Assembly (NCBI GenBank): GCA_934667425.1
Contig: CAKULV010000007.1
Span: forward strand, 1-64,000
DNA length: 64,000 bases
From: an uncultured Kiritimatiellota bacterium
GTDB lineage: Bacteria > Verrucomicrobiota > Kiritimatiellia > RFP12 > UBA1067
Direction: 5' to 3'
Program-made: the position numbers and the translations under genes
In this document: piece by piece, positions 17,438 through 28,100 of the stretch
Position numbering within the stretch: the first letter of the stretch is position 1
How the letters are laid out: every line of letters begins with the position of its first letter
The notes under the pieces: model-generated
Database searches by the model: none
What the model saw: the letters and a program-made list of their open reading frames with translations, nothing else
Told to the model about the DNA's origin: nothing

Positions 17438-19318
17438 GTGAAAAGATCATTTGTCCCGTTGTTTGCGACGAACTTCTTTGGGGTTGTGAACGACAACTTC
17501 CTGAAGACGCTGGCGAGCTTCACCATCATCGGGTGGATTGCGGATGAGCGCATGCAGTCGGTGTTCATGGGCGCAGTGGCCGCGGCGCTTGTCGTCCCTT
17601 ATGTGGTCTGCTCGCCACTCGCCGATCGGTTGACGGTTCTGTTCCCGAAGGTGCGCATCTTCCGTCTTGCGAAATGGGCTGAGCTGCCGATAGTCGCGAT
17701 TGCGGTCATTGGCTTTTCGATTGGGTCGGCGGCGCTTGTGGTTGTCTCTGTCCTGCTGATGGGGCTTCAGAGTTCGCTCTACTCGCCAGCGAAGTATGCG
17801 CTTGTTCGCGATGTCGGCGGCGAAGGGCGCATATCCACGGGCATGGGTGGCATGGAGGGAGTGTCCTTTGCCGCCGTCCTTGCGGGGACGATCGCCGCGT
17901 CATTTGCGTCCGATTACCTTTCGCGCGGGCTTCAGTCTGCCTGTCTGTTCGTCTTTGCGGTTTTCGGGCTTGCGTTCAGCTATACGATACGAGCGACGGA
18001 GGAGCGCAACCGGGCGATACATGCGATAAATCCGGTCAGGTATTTCAGGCGAGCGGCCCGTATGGCGCGGAACTATCCCGGGTTGAACGCCGTAATCGTG
18101 ACGCTGTCGGTATTCTGGTGGGCGGCCGCAATGCTGCAGATGGGGCTTATCGTCTATGGCAAGCAGGTGATGGGGCTGGATTCGACGCAGACAGGCGCGA
18201 TGCTCTGTGCGGCCGCGATTGGAATCGTCCTCGGCCAGGTCATTGCCGGATTCGTAGACCGGCGTCACTTTCTTCTCGCCGCTGCGCCTGCCTTTGGCGG
18301 GATCGCGTCCATTCTCCTTGCGGTGCTGTTTTTCGTGCCGATGGGGCCTTTGGCTTTCGGGACGATCCTTTCGCTTCTCGCATTCGACCTTGGCTTTTTC
18401 AAGCTGCCCTTCGATGCAGAGATACAAAAGGTCGTGAAGGGGCCGAAACTGAATATGATGCTTGCGTATTTCAATCAAGTCTCATTTCTGTTCATGATGT
18501 TTGCGTCTCTTTGCTATATGGCGGTCAGTGCGCTTTTCGGGCCGTGTGCGTTCCTGATCCTGCTTGCGGTTGTGCTGGCCGTCGTTCCGCTTGCGTTTGC
18601 CTTCAGTTACCGTTCGGTTCTCTGCCGCATCGGAAAATGGCTGTTCGCCTGGCGATATGCCGTGACGGTAGAGGGGCGGGACGCGCTTGCCTTTGACGGG
18701 CCAATCCTTGTCCTGCCGAACCATCCGGCGATGGTTGATCCCATGCTTGTGGGGGCAGAGCTTTGGTGGCGTCCGGTGAAGCCGCTTGCGGACGAGTTCT
18801 TCCTTGATCGCGGCGGCATTTCGTCCATGGTGCTGAAGACGCTTGGATGCGTAAGGGTCCCTGATCTGCGCAGGCGACGCAGCGAGGCGGGGGCCAGGAT
18901 CGCCCGTGGACTTCAGGATGTGGTGACAAAGGCGCTTGAAGGTGGGGATGACGTGATCTTCTATCCGTCAGGACACATTTGGACGTCGCCGCGTGAGGAG
19001 ATCGGCACGCGGCAGCTCGCATACAACGTCTGCAAGGCGTTGCCGGCGGGTGTGCGCGTCGTCGCCGTTCGGACCCATGGCCTTTGGGGGTCGATCTGGA
19101 GCCGGAAGGGGCGGGCGACATCGCCATCATTCGGGCCTACGCTAATCAAGTCGGTTCTCCTTTGGCTGTTTGTAGCGCCGTTTGTGACGCGTAGGCGGGT
19201 GACGATGCATTTCGAGGATGTTACGGATCGTGTGGCATCCTGGGCGAAGCTCATGCGACTTGAATTCAACCGTAAACTGGAGGATTGGTACAATGAAGGC
19301 GACGGCGAAGAGATGTGA
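17438..19318 (+). CDS. MFS transporter fused to a PlsC-type acyltransferase
   Basis: A 626-residue fusion. Residues 1-385 are a major-facilitator domain (FATNFFGVVNDNFLKTLASF at the start, then about 12 hydrophobic segments) of the lysophospholipid-flippase LplT type. Residues about 400-610 are a 1-acylglycerol-phosphate acyltransferase domain with the HX4D motif NHPAMVD (His429, Asp434) and a later FYPSGHIW region. Together they suggest inward movement and re-acylation of lysophospholipid, like LplT-Aas without the AMP-ligase part. The GTG start has AGGAAGG 6 bp upstream; an ATG ten codons earlier sits too close to the promoter. The next gene, a TetR regulator, starts inside its last codons. 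Confidence 0.87.
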   Translation: MKRSFVPLFATNFFGVVNDNFLKTLASFTIIGWIADERMQSVFMGAVAAALVVPYVVCSPLADRLTVLFPKVRIFRLAKWAELPIVAIAVIGFSIGSAALVVVSVLLMGLQSSLYSPAKYALVRDVGGEGRISTGMGGMEGVSFAAVLAGTIAASFASDYLSRGLQSACLFVFAVFGLAFSYTIRATEERNRAIHAINPVRYFRRAARMARNYPGLNAVIVTLSVFWWAAAMLQMGLIVYGKQVMGLDSTQTGAMLCAAAIGIVLGQVIAGFVDRRHFLLAAAPAFGGIASILLAVLFFVPMGPLAFGTILSLLAFDLGFFKLPFDAEIQKVVKGPKLNMMLAYFNQVSFLFMMFASLCYMAVSALFGPCAFLILLAVVLAVVPLAFAFSYRSVLCRIGKWLFAWRYAVTVEGRDALAFDGPILVLPNHPAMVDPMLVGAELWWRPVKPLADEFFLDRGGISSMVLKTLGCVRVPDLRRRRSEAGARIARGLQDVVTKALEGGDDVIFYPSGHIWTSPREEIGTRQLAYNVCKALPAGVRVVAVRTHGLWGSIWSRKGRATSPSFGPTLIKSVLLWLFVAPFVTRRRVTMHFEDVTDRVASWAKLMRLEFNRKLEDWYNEGDGEEM

Positions 19319-19958
19319 ACGTGTCGATGGACGGGCTACCCGTTCGGCGATTCTGGATGCGGCGGCCGATGAGTTTGCCGAGAAGGGCTTTGGACTCGCG
19401 TCCGTCCGCACGATTTGCGCGAAGGCAGGCGTGAACGTTGCGCTTGCGCATCGTTACTTCGGGTCGAAGGAGGATCTGTATCGCCTGACCGCGAAGCGTC
19501 TCTTCGGAGACCTTGGCGCACCGCTTGCGGCGTTGGCGGATGGCGTATCGGATGAAGTCGGCTGGCGCACCGCCGTGAAGGAGTGGGTCGATGACTTCCT
19601 TTTCATGACGATCCCGACAAAAAAGGCCCAAAGGCTCTGTGCGGGACTGTTTCGCCATGAAGTGACGTGTCCGACAAGGTTCCACGCGGAATTCGAGCGT
19701 GATTTCGGAAGGCCCGTGTATGATGCGCTTCGCAAGCTCCTTGCGATGGCCGTGGAGGACGAGGCGGAGCTTGACCTTTGGACATCATCCGTCTGGGCGC
19801 AGGTGGGCGTCTACGCCCTTGCGGACAAGGCCTGGCACAAGTCATTCCGTCCAGCGGGCGTCGCAGATGCCGAATGGGCGGCACGTGTGCGCGACCACAT
19901 ATGCGGCACGATCTTCACTTCACTGCGCTATAATGACAAGAAGGAGGTTGGGGTATGA
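19293..19958 (+). CDS. TetR-family transcriptional regulator
   Basis: A 221-residue repressor-type protein. Residues 10-60 are a TetR helix-turn-helix (RSAILDAAADEFAEKGF, then SVRTICAKAGVNVALAHRYF), and the rest is a helical ligand-binding domain resembling the CecR/YbiH group (HEVTCPTRFHAEF). ATG 19293 has GGAGG 9 bp before it and overlaps the upstream gene by 26 bp. It lies between a lipid-handling fusion and a membrane protein, which it probably regulates. Confidence 0.9.
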   Translation: MKATAKRCERVDGRATRSAILDAAADEFAEKGFGLASVRTICAKAGVNVALAHRYFGSKEDLYRLTAKRLFGDLGAPLAALADGVSDEVGWRTAVKEWVDDFLFMTIPTKKAQRLCAGLFRHEVTCPTRFHAEFERDFGRPVYDALRKLLAMAVEDEAELDLWTSSVWAQVGVYALADKAWHKSFRPAGVADAEWAARVRDHICGTIFTSLRYNDKKEVGV

Positions 19959-21250
19959 CTAATGAATCTCAGATCCGGGAAATCCTGAAGCGGATAGACG
20001 CTTTGCATCAGGACGTTGAGGCATTGCTGCCAAAAGTTGAGATCCCTCGTCCGGAACGAAGCCCCGCAATGTGCATCCATGCTGCTACACACGGTGTTCC
20101 GGCGCATGGAAGGCCGGTGAATGTGCCATCATGTCCGGCTATTCGCGTTCCGTCTGCCGCAGTCAAGTTTTTCCAGCGTGTTGCGGACTGGTTTTGGGTG
20201 CGTGGTGACTTTGCGCCGGATGGCATGTCCCGTGAGTTTTCGGTAGCGACACGCTGGCTGCTTCGCGCTGGGGCTCTCCTTCTCGTGGGCGCCATGTCGT
20301 ATTTCCTGATGCTCGCAATCAACCGTGGATGGATCGGTCCGATGCAGAGGGTTTTCGGCATGATCTTTTGGGGCTTGGTGGGAATTGCGGGTGGAACGTG
20401 GGTCAAGGTTCGCAAGGAACGGTATGCGATTATTGGGGAAGTCTTTGTGGCAATAGGCCTTGTGGCCCTATACTTGTCGTTTGGGCTTGGACATCGCTAC
20501 TTCAATCCCCCTGTCATACCGTCAAAGACACTTGCCTTTGTTGGGCTAATGCTTGCAACCGTTATGGCGGGATGGCTTTCAGTGCGGTTCAAATCCCTCA
20601 TGATTGCCACGCTGTCGTTGGTGGGTGGCTTTATTGTGCCGATACTCGTGCGGTTCAATGTGTCTGTAGTTTCACTGGATGTCTATTTGGTGGTTGTGAC
20701 GCTGGGAGCGACGGCAATGGCCTCCTTGAGGTCTTGGACCGTTCTGGCATTTGCGGCCTTGGGCATTGCCAACATAATGGTGCTCAGTGCGGGTCATGAA
20801 TGCTGGCCAATTGTGAATGGCGCTGCATATTCGGCGTTTTTCGCGCAGGCGCTTTTCCTGACACTACATGGGGTGAAGCGGCGTTTGGCCGGCCAGAATG
20901 CGTTTTGCTGGGCGTTTGTCTGCCTGATGGCATTCGCGATTGTTTCGGCCGAGAGCTATTGGCTTGGCAAACTACATTTCCCTGTCCTTGCATCTGGGCT
21001 TATGACAATCGTGTGGTCGCTAATTGCGTTTGGGCTGCTAGTGTTGGGCGTCATGCGTTGCTTGGCGCAGTTTCGCCTTTGCGGGCTGGCACTCCTCGCC
21101 GTCTCTGCCGTAAAGGCATTGCTTTTCGACACGGCGTCGTTGGCAACGCCGGCACGTGTCGCGGTATTTGCCTGCGTCGGCGCATTGCTGATTATCGGCG
21201 CATTCCTTTATCTCAGGTTCAGGTCGCGGTTCGAGGTCTTCGCCAAGTGA
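19955..21250 (+). CDS. DUF2339-like polytopic membrane protein
   Basis: A 431-residue protein with a charged, coiled N-terminus (QIREILKRIDALHQDVEALL), a soluble linker to about residue 90, then about ten hydrophobic segments. WFWVRGDFAP before the first segment and the glycine-rich GLVGIAGGTWVKVRKERYAIIGEVFVAIG pattern, given here in outline, are typical of DUF2339 proteins, whose function is unknown. Its ATG overlaps the TetR stop (ATGA) after AAGGAGG. A TATAAT box within the TetR gene (19929-19934) could give an extra start. The base composition shifts to T-rich wobble positions relative to its upstream neighbours. Confidence 0.75.
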   Translation: MTNESQIREILKRIDALHQDVEALLPKVEIPRPERSPAMCIHAATHGVPAHGRPVNVPSCPAIRVPSAAVKFFQRVADWFWVRGDFAPDGMSREFSVATRWLLRAGALLLVGAMSYFLMLAINRGWIGPMQRVFGMIFWGLVGIAGGTWVKVRKERYAIIGEVFVAIGLVALYLSFGLGHRYFNPPVIPSKTLAFVGLMLATVMAGWLSVRFKSLMIATLSLVGGFIVPILVRFNVSVVSLDVYLVVVTLGATAMASLRSWTVLAFAALGIANIMVLSAGHECWPIVNGAAYSAFFAQALFLTLHGVKRRLAGQNAFCWAFVCLMAFAIVSAESYWLGKLHFPVLASGLMTIVWSLIAFGLLVLGVMRCLAQFRLCGLALLAVSAVKALLFDTASLATPARVAVFACVGALLIIGAFLYLRFRSRFEVFAK

Positions 21251-21308
21251 CGGTTGGTTGTGGCTTAGACATTGAAAAGGCTTGATTATAAGCATTAAGG
21301 AGTAGACT

Positions 21309-23462
21309 ATGAAACTATTGCCATTTGCGTTGTGTTGTGTGGTGTTCGCCGGGTGTGCGACATCGCAGATGAAATCTACGCCATTCTATACGGGAGAGGC
21401 TGCGGTTTACACAGGCAGGATAGAGGATCGGGTCAACATGTGGCCGATAGGATACTATCGCGAACCTGCGTTGTCCGTAATATGGCCCATTTTCTCAATG
21501 ACTGACGATCATCTTGCCGTTCGGCCTCTCTATTCGCAGTATCGGCATATGGGCGGGAGAGGCCCATACGATGAATTCAATTTCCTTTGGCCGCTATGCC
21601 AGTTTGACACAAGGGACGGACATTCGAGGTTTTTCCCTTTCTTCTGGGGCGATGATTATTTTGATGTGTTCCCGACCCTTTGGTGGAAGCGGGATCGCCA
21701 TTTCTGCGTCCTTCCCATATGGTGGTCATATGGCGACCACCATATGCTGTTTCCGTTATACTATCGCGATGCATATGCGTTTGTGACCTTGCTTTTCGGC
21801 TGGAGCCAGGATGCAAGTTGGGTGTTCCCGTTCTACTTCGGAAACAGGGATACGTTCGCAACGCTTCCATTTGTTTCGGGAAAGTCTTATGACAAGAGAT
21901 ACTGGGGCGCTCCGCTCCTTCTCTCGTGGGGCGCAAAGTCGGGAACCGAATCCTCTGATGTCTTTCTCCTGGGGCTCGGTGGCAAGACTGAGGGCCCGGG
22001 ATCTGCGCATAGCCTTTGGATGTTGCCTTTCTTCCACTACGATGAGAGATCGCTGATGACGCCTCTATTCGGGTATGACCGCACAAAGGATGGCGCCTGG
22101 CTTTTCCCGTTCTATTACTGCGATGATGACATGTTCTTTTCAATGCCATATTGGCGCAGATGGGCGGCAGATGATGGGAAATCTGGGCGCCGGATAGTGT
22201 CTCACGGCTCGTTCCCGTTTTGGTATGCGTCGGACGAACGGTTCATTTCCCCGTTGTGGGTGTCCTGTCACGACAACAGGACTGACGAGGACACGTGGTT
22301 CGTGCCGGCGACATTGTCATGGGGCAAGCGAAGCGCGAATGGATACAGGCATTTTTATCTTGGTGGTTTGGGTGGATGCGCAAGCGCGACTGATGGCGCG
22401 TATGCCGATTGGATCGCTCCGCTCTATTACCGGAACGAACATTCGTTCTTTACTCCGATTTGCGGAAAGTCTGGCGATTGCAACTGGTTCCTTCCGTTGT
22501 GGTGGCAGGATCAGGATTCGTTCATGACGATTCTTTACGGACAGGGCAGGTTGCATGGTGGAAATCCGGGAAAGCGGATTGTCCTTCCGCCTCTTTTGTC
22601 TGGATATGAGTGGCGGCAAGACGGATCGTGGGCGATACGCGGCATCTGCAATCTTTGGGCCTGCCAAGGAGGGGTAGACGGGAGGTTTGACCGGTGTTGG
22701 ATATTCCCGTTCTGGGGTGTCGATAGGGACGGGTTCTTTTCCCTGCCGTTCCAATATGACAAGGGTAATTCCGCCAGCATTGCGTTCTTTGCCGGAATAG
22801 GTCTCGGCAAGCGTTATTCAGGAGGATGGCTTTGGCCATTGTTTGGATGGAAGGGCGATAGGAATATGCCCAGATGCGAATCGATCGTCAATTCAGACCA
22901 TCTGGATTCAAAGGTCAATGTGTTCCGGGAAAAGAGCGTTGCAAACGGACGCACCAACTACGTCTATTCGGTCAAGGGGATCGAATCGGCGCACGATAGC
23001 GCATGGCATTTGAGCGGACTCGGCACAAGCGACCATAGAATTGAGTGGTCGGCGATGTCTGATGGGGGCAGGGTTTGCGCAAATGAAAGGTTTGATACCG
23101 GCAACAGCCTTGTGTTCAAGCGCGAGGGCTGGCGTACGGTCCTGTTCGATTCCAAGACACGCAAGAAGACCGACGACTCGGAAGGAGGTGAGTGCAGTGT
23201 CCTTTGCAATCTCCTGTGGCATTCAGAATACAAGATGTCCAATGGCAATTTGAAGTATTCAAAGAAAAGTCTCCTTTGGCGCCTATGGCATTCCGAAAGC
23301 CGGGATGGAGACGTGTCGATTGACGTGTTCCCGTTTTTCACCTATGACGGGAAGCGGTCTGGCTATTCCAAGACATCGCTCCTGTGGAGGCTTTTCAGGA
23401 ACGAGTACGATCCTGAAAAAGGCCGGGAGGTAGATCTCCTTTTTATCCCAGTATGGAGGTGA
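21309..23462 (+). CDS. Large lipoprotein of aromatic WPF/FPF repeats
   Basis: A 717-residue protein with a lipoprotein signal (MKLLPFALCC, lipobox FAGC, Cys16), so it should be lipid-anchored. Nearly the whole chain is built of repeats of about 22-30 residues with a core such as WLFPFYYCDDDMF, WVFPFYFGNRDTF or HMLFPLYYRDAYAF, followed by a short strand ending TLPF, TPLF or PIWW, and often by a glycine-serine turn. Two near-copies, SLLWRLWHSE and SLLWRLFRNE, occur near the end. I do not recognise a characterised family. The pattern predicts a repeated beta structure rich in surface Trp and Tyr. AAGGAG precedes the ATG. Confidence 0.75.
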   Translation: MKLLPFALCCVVFAGCATSQMKSTPFYTGEAAVYTGRIEDRVNMWPIGYYREPALSVIWPIFSMTDDHLAVRPLYSQYRHMGGRGPYDEFNFLWPLCQFDTRDGHSRFFPFFWGDDYFDVFPTLWWKRDRHFCVLPIWWSYGDHHMLFPLYYRDAYAFVTLLFGWSQDASWVFPFYFGNRDTFATLPFVSGKSYDKRYWGAPLLLSWGAKSGTESSDVFLLGLGGKTEGPGSAHSLWMLPFFHYDERSLMTPLFGYDRTKDGAWLFPFYYCDDDMFFSMPYWRRWAADDGKSGRRIVSHGSFPFWYASDERFISPLWVSCHDNRTDEDTWFVPATLSWGKRSANGYRHFYLGGLGGCASATDGAYADWIAPLYYRNEHSFFTPICGKSGDCNWFLPLWWQDQDSFMTILYGQGRLHGGNPGKRIVLPPLLSGYEWRQDGSWAIRGICNLWACQGGVDGRFDRCWIFPFWGVDRDGFFSLPFQYDKGNSASIAFFAGIGLGKRYSGGWLWPLFGWKGDRNMPRCESIVNSDHLDSKVNVFREKSVANGRTNYVYSVKGIESAHDSAWHLSGLGTSDHRIEWSAMSDGGRVCANERFDTGNSLVFKREGWRTVLFDSKTRKKTDDSEGGECSVLCNLLWHSEYKMSNGNLKYSKKSLLWRLWHSESRDGDVSIDVFPFFTYDGKRSGYSKTSLLWRLFRNEYDPEKGREVDLLFIPVWR

Positions 23463-23490
23463 TTTATCCCAGTTCCGGCAGGTGAAAAAA

Positions 23491-23521
23491 CACGGAGGGT
23501 CGCAACTTGTTGCGACCGTTG
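23491..23521. repeat. REP-like palindrome in the gap before dnaK
   Basis: GGTCGCAA-CTTG-TTGCGACC (23498-23517), a perfect 8-bp stem with a 4-nt loop, preceded by GGAG. Read in reverse it is a stem around CAAG followed by CTCCG, the same layout as copies near 36343 and 42162. Another palindrome, ACGCGAT-GA-ATCGCGT, lies at 23541-23556. The 339-bp gap 23463-23801 holds these, the inverted repeat at 23613 and no gene. Confidence 0.6.
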
Positions 23522-23612
23522 GCCATTCGTGCGTATGCGAACGCGATGAATCGCGTCCATCCCGCAGCGAGGCAAGTTGCAGTCAGGAAAGCGGCGGATC
23601 GCTCCATGTCAC

Positions 23613-23637
23613 TGTGTCATCGTGGCACAATGACACA
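23613..23637. promoter_or_regulatory. Inverted repeat upstream of dnaK, candidate operator
   Basis: TGTGTCAT and ATGACACA are perfect 8-bp arms separated by 9 bp, the same spacing as the HrcA operator CIRCE but with a different sequence. TGGCACA occurs both inside the spacer and just after the right arm. A CTTGAA at 23652-23657 with CCGCATTT 17 bp on is a weak heat-shock-like promoter. The site is about 165 bp before the dnaK start. Confidence 0.4.
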
Positions 23638-23801
23638 TGGCACAGTCTTATCTTGAAGTACGTGCGATTTTGTGCCGCATTTGCGTCATTGCGCATTTGG
23701 CACGCGGAATGCATATCTTGTGGCGAAGATAAAAATGAAGCGGTGAAGGCACAGGAAAGCAAGAAGGCTGTGTGAACCGTTTCGGCAAGGAGAAAAAGAA
23801 T

Positions 23802-25739
<1,938 letters not shown>

Positions 25740-25745
25740 GTAACC

Positions 25746-25791
25746 GCGTCCGGCCTGGCATGGCGAAAGGTTGCCATGCCAGGCCGGACGC
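25746..25791 (+). terminator. Perfect 19-bp hairpin after dnaK
   Basis: Arms at 25746-25764 and 25773-25791 are exact reverse complements (GCGTCCGGCCTGGCATGGC and its complement) around an 8-nt loop. It follows the dnaK stop by 6 bp and precedes groES. There is no T-tract, so it may act as an mRNA-processing or partial termination site that sets dnaK and groESL levels apart. Confidence 0.65.
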
Positions 25792-25846
25792 AAAGAACAT
25801 GTAATGCGCACAAGGCAGAACAACTAACCGAAAGGACACATAAAGA

Positions 25847-26134
25847 ATGAAAATCAGACCTCTGGGCGACCGTGTGCTGGTCGAACCCATTGAAGAGAAG
25901 GAGCAGACCGTTGGCGGCATCATCATTCCCGATTCCGCGAAGGAGAAGCCCATGCAGGGCAAGGTTGTCGCCGTCGGAAAGAAGACGGACAAGGACGGCA
26001 AGGAGATCTCGTTCGACGTCAAGGCCGGCGATACCGTTCTCCTGCCGAAATATGGCGGCACGGAAGTCAAGATAGGCGACAAGAAGCTGCAGCTCGTCCG
26101 CGAAGAGGACCTGCTCGGCGTTGTCGAAAAGTAG
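25847..26134 (+). CDS. groES: Co-chaperonin GroES
   Basis: A 95-residue Hsp10 of normal length, which caps the GroEL chamber. Seen: IRPLGDRVLVEPIEEKEQTVGGIIIPD with the mobile loop (in outline), then KGKVVAVGKK-type and GDTVLLPKYGGTEVK strands. An AAAGGA site precedes the ATG. It follows dnaK by about 100 bp with a strong hairpin between them and precedes groEL by 134 bp of AT-rich DNA in which I see no strong element. Confidence 0.98.
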   Translation: MKIRPLGDRVLVEPIEEKEQTVGGIIIPDSAKEKPMQGKVVAVGKKTDKDGKEISFDVKAGDTVLLPKYGGTEVKIGDKKLQLVREEDLLGVVEK

Positions 26135-26268
26135 GCAACAGGAAAATATGGGATTTACGGTTCATGGTTTCGATTGGAAGATCTCAGCAGTGGGATATTG
26201 AAATCTTCAAATCAATAAATGCAATCGTAAAATAAATCGCAAATCGTAAATTAGCAAAGGATTCTATC

Positions 26269-27903
26269 ATGGCAAAACAGATTAAGTTCGACGCCGATGC
26301 GCGTCAGAAGATTCTCGCCGGCGTTGAGAAGCTCAGCTCGGCCGTCACGTCCACGCTCGGACCTTCCGGTCGCAACGTGATTCTCGACAAGAAGTTCGGC
26401 TCCCCGCAGATCACCAAGGACGGCGTGACCGTGGCAAAGGAGATCGAGCTCGCCGATCCCTTTGAGAACATGGGCGCCCAGATGGTGAAGGAAGTCGCCT
26501 CGAAGACGAACGACGTCGCCGGCGACGGCACCACCACGGCAACGCTGCTCGCGGAGTCCATCTATCGCGAAGGCCTCAAGAACCTCACGGCCGGCGCCAA
26601 TGCCACAGCCCTCAAGAACGGCATCGACAAGGCCACGGCGGCTGTCGTCGAGGCGATCGCCAAGCAGTCCAAGAAGGTCAAGAGCGCAGACGAGATCGCC
26701 CAGGTCGCCACGCTTTCCGCGAATGGCGAGACCGAGGTCGGCAGCATCATCTCCGAGGCGATGGACAAGGTCGGCAAGGACGGCACGATCACCGTCGAAG
26801 AGGCCAAGACGCTTGAGACGACGCTTGACGTCGTCGAGGGCATGCAGTTCGACAAGGGCTACCTCTCGCCGTACTTTGTGACGGATCCCGAGGAGATGGA
26901 GTGCGAACTCGAGAACCCGTACATCCTCCTCTTCGAGAAGAAGATCGCCAACCTTCAGGAACTCCTGCCGGTGCTTCAGGCCGTCGCGAAGAGCGGCCGT
27001 CCGCTCATGATCATCGCCGAGGATGTCGAAGGCGAAGCCCTCGCCACGCTCGTGGTGAACAAGCTCCGCGGAAGCTTCCAGGTGTGCGCCGTCAAGGCTC
27101 CTGGCTTTGGCGACCGCCGCAAGGCGATCCTCCAGGACATCGCAATCCTCACGGGCGGGCAGCTCATCTCCGAGGATCTTGGCGTCAAGCTTGAGAACGT
27201 CGGCCTCGACATGCTCGGCCGCGCCAAGAAGGTCACGGTTGACAAGGACAACACCACGATCGTCGAAGGTCTCGGCAAGAGCGCGGACATCAAGGCCCGT
27301 GTCGACCAGATCAAGAAGCAGATCGAGGAGACGACGAGCGACTATGACCGCGAGAAGCTTCAGGAGCGCCTTGCAAAGCTCTCCGGCGGCGTCGCGATCA
27401 TCAAGGTCGGCGCGGCCACAGAGGCGGCCATGAAGGAGAAGAAGGATCGTGTCGATGACGCTCTCCACGCGACCCGCGCTGCGGTCGAGGAGGGCATCGT
27501 CCCCGGCGGCGGCGTCGCCTACCTCCGTTGCCAGAAGGCGATTGACGCACTCAACCTCGAGGGCGACGAGAAGGTTGGCGCGAACATCATCTCCCGCGCG
27601 ATCGAAGCTCCGCTTCGCAAGCTCGTGACGAACGCCGGTCAGGAAGCCGCGCTTGTCATCGCCAACGTGAAGAAGGCCGCCGGCACGAACGGCTACAACG
27701 TGCGCACCGGCGAGTACGCCGACCTGCTGAAGTGCGGCGTGGTGGATCCCGCGAAGGTGACGCGCTGCGCACTGCAGAACGCGGCCTCGATCGCGGGTCT
27801 CCTCCTCACGACCGACTGCATGGTCACGGACATCCCCGAGAAGAAGGATTCCTGCGGATGCGGCGGGCATGGCGCCCAGCCGGGCATGGATGGAATGATG
27901 TAA
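26269..27903 (+). CDS. groEL: Chaperonin GroEL (Hsp60)
   Basis: A 544-residue chaperonin that folds proteins within a double-ring chamber. Seen: TLGPSGRNVILDKKFG, the ATP motif VAGDGTTTATLLA, the apical GYLSPYFVTDPE segment and the PGGGVAYLR hinge. The C-terminus has a cysteine-glycine stretch (SCGCGGHG) before a short Gly/Met tail, less GGM-rich than in E. coli. AAAGGA lies before the ATG, and a strong terminator follows the gene. Confidence 0.98.
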   Translation: MAKQIKFDADARQKILAGVEKLSSAVTSTLGPSGRNVILDKKFGSPQITKDGVTVAKEIELADPFENMGAQMVKEVASKTNDVAGDGTTTATLLAESIYREGLKNLTAGANATALKNGIDKATAAVVEAIAKQSKKVKSADEIAQVATLSANGETEVGSIISEAMDKVGKDGTITVEEAKTLETTLDVVEGMQFDKGYLSPYFVTDPEEMECELENPYILLFEKKIANLQELLPVLQAVAKSGRPLMIIAEDVEGEALATLVVNKLRGSFQVCAVKAPGFGDRRKAILQDIAILTGGQLISEDLGVKLENVGLDMLGRAKKVTVDKDNTTIVEGLGKSADIKARVDQIKKQIEETTSDYDREKLQERLAKLSGGVAIIKVGAATEAAMKEKKDRVDDALHATRAAVEEGIVPGGGVAYLRCQKAIDALNLEGDEKVGANIISRAIEAPLRKLVTNAGQEAALVIANVKKAAGTNGYNVRTGEYADLLKCGVVDPAKVTRCALQNAASIAGLLLTTDCMVTDIPEKKDSCGCGGHGAQPGMDGMM

Positions 27904-27940
27904 TTCCACCGACGAGTGCGGCATGAAGGCCGCATGTGTC

Positions 27941-27985
27941 CAAGCGGGGCGTTCGGGTCGATCCGGACGCTCCGCTTGCTTTTTG
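27941..27985 (+). terminator. Rho-independent terminator after groEL
   Basis: CAAGCGGGGCGTTCGG (27941-27956) pairs over all 16 positions with 27963-27978, counting two G-U pairs, around a 6-nt loop; CTTTTTG follows. Confidence 0.85.
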
Positions 27986-28034
27986 CCTTGTAGCGCCATC
28001 AAGATTTAGTTGCATTTACTCCGGCAAGCCACCA

Positions 28035-28043
28035 TGGTATATT
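28035..28043 (+). promoter_or_regulatory. Extended -10 promoter for the sigma/kinase pair
   Basis: TGGTATATT, 57 bp before the ATG at 28101, at the end of the gap that follows the groEL terminator. Confidence 0.4.
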
Positions 28044-28100
28044 ACGCAACGAAGCGGTCTCATATCATAACCTTAGGCATCATATTAGGCAGGATTCAGA

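Noticed and set aside
25740..26268. CIRCE element before groES or groEL
   Set aside because: No TTAGCACTC-N9-GAGTGCTAA-like sequence is present; the hairpin at 25746 has a different sequence and spacing.
26251..28002. A 583-codon minus-strand ORF across groEL
   Set aside because: Same reason: antisense shadow of a highly biased gene, with no recognisable domain.
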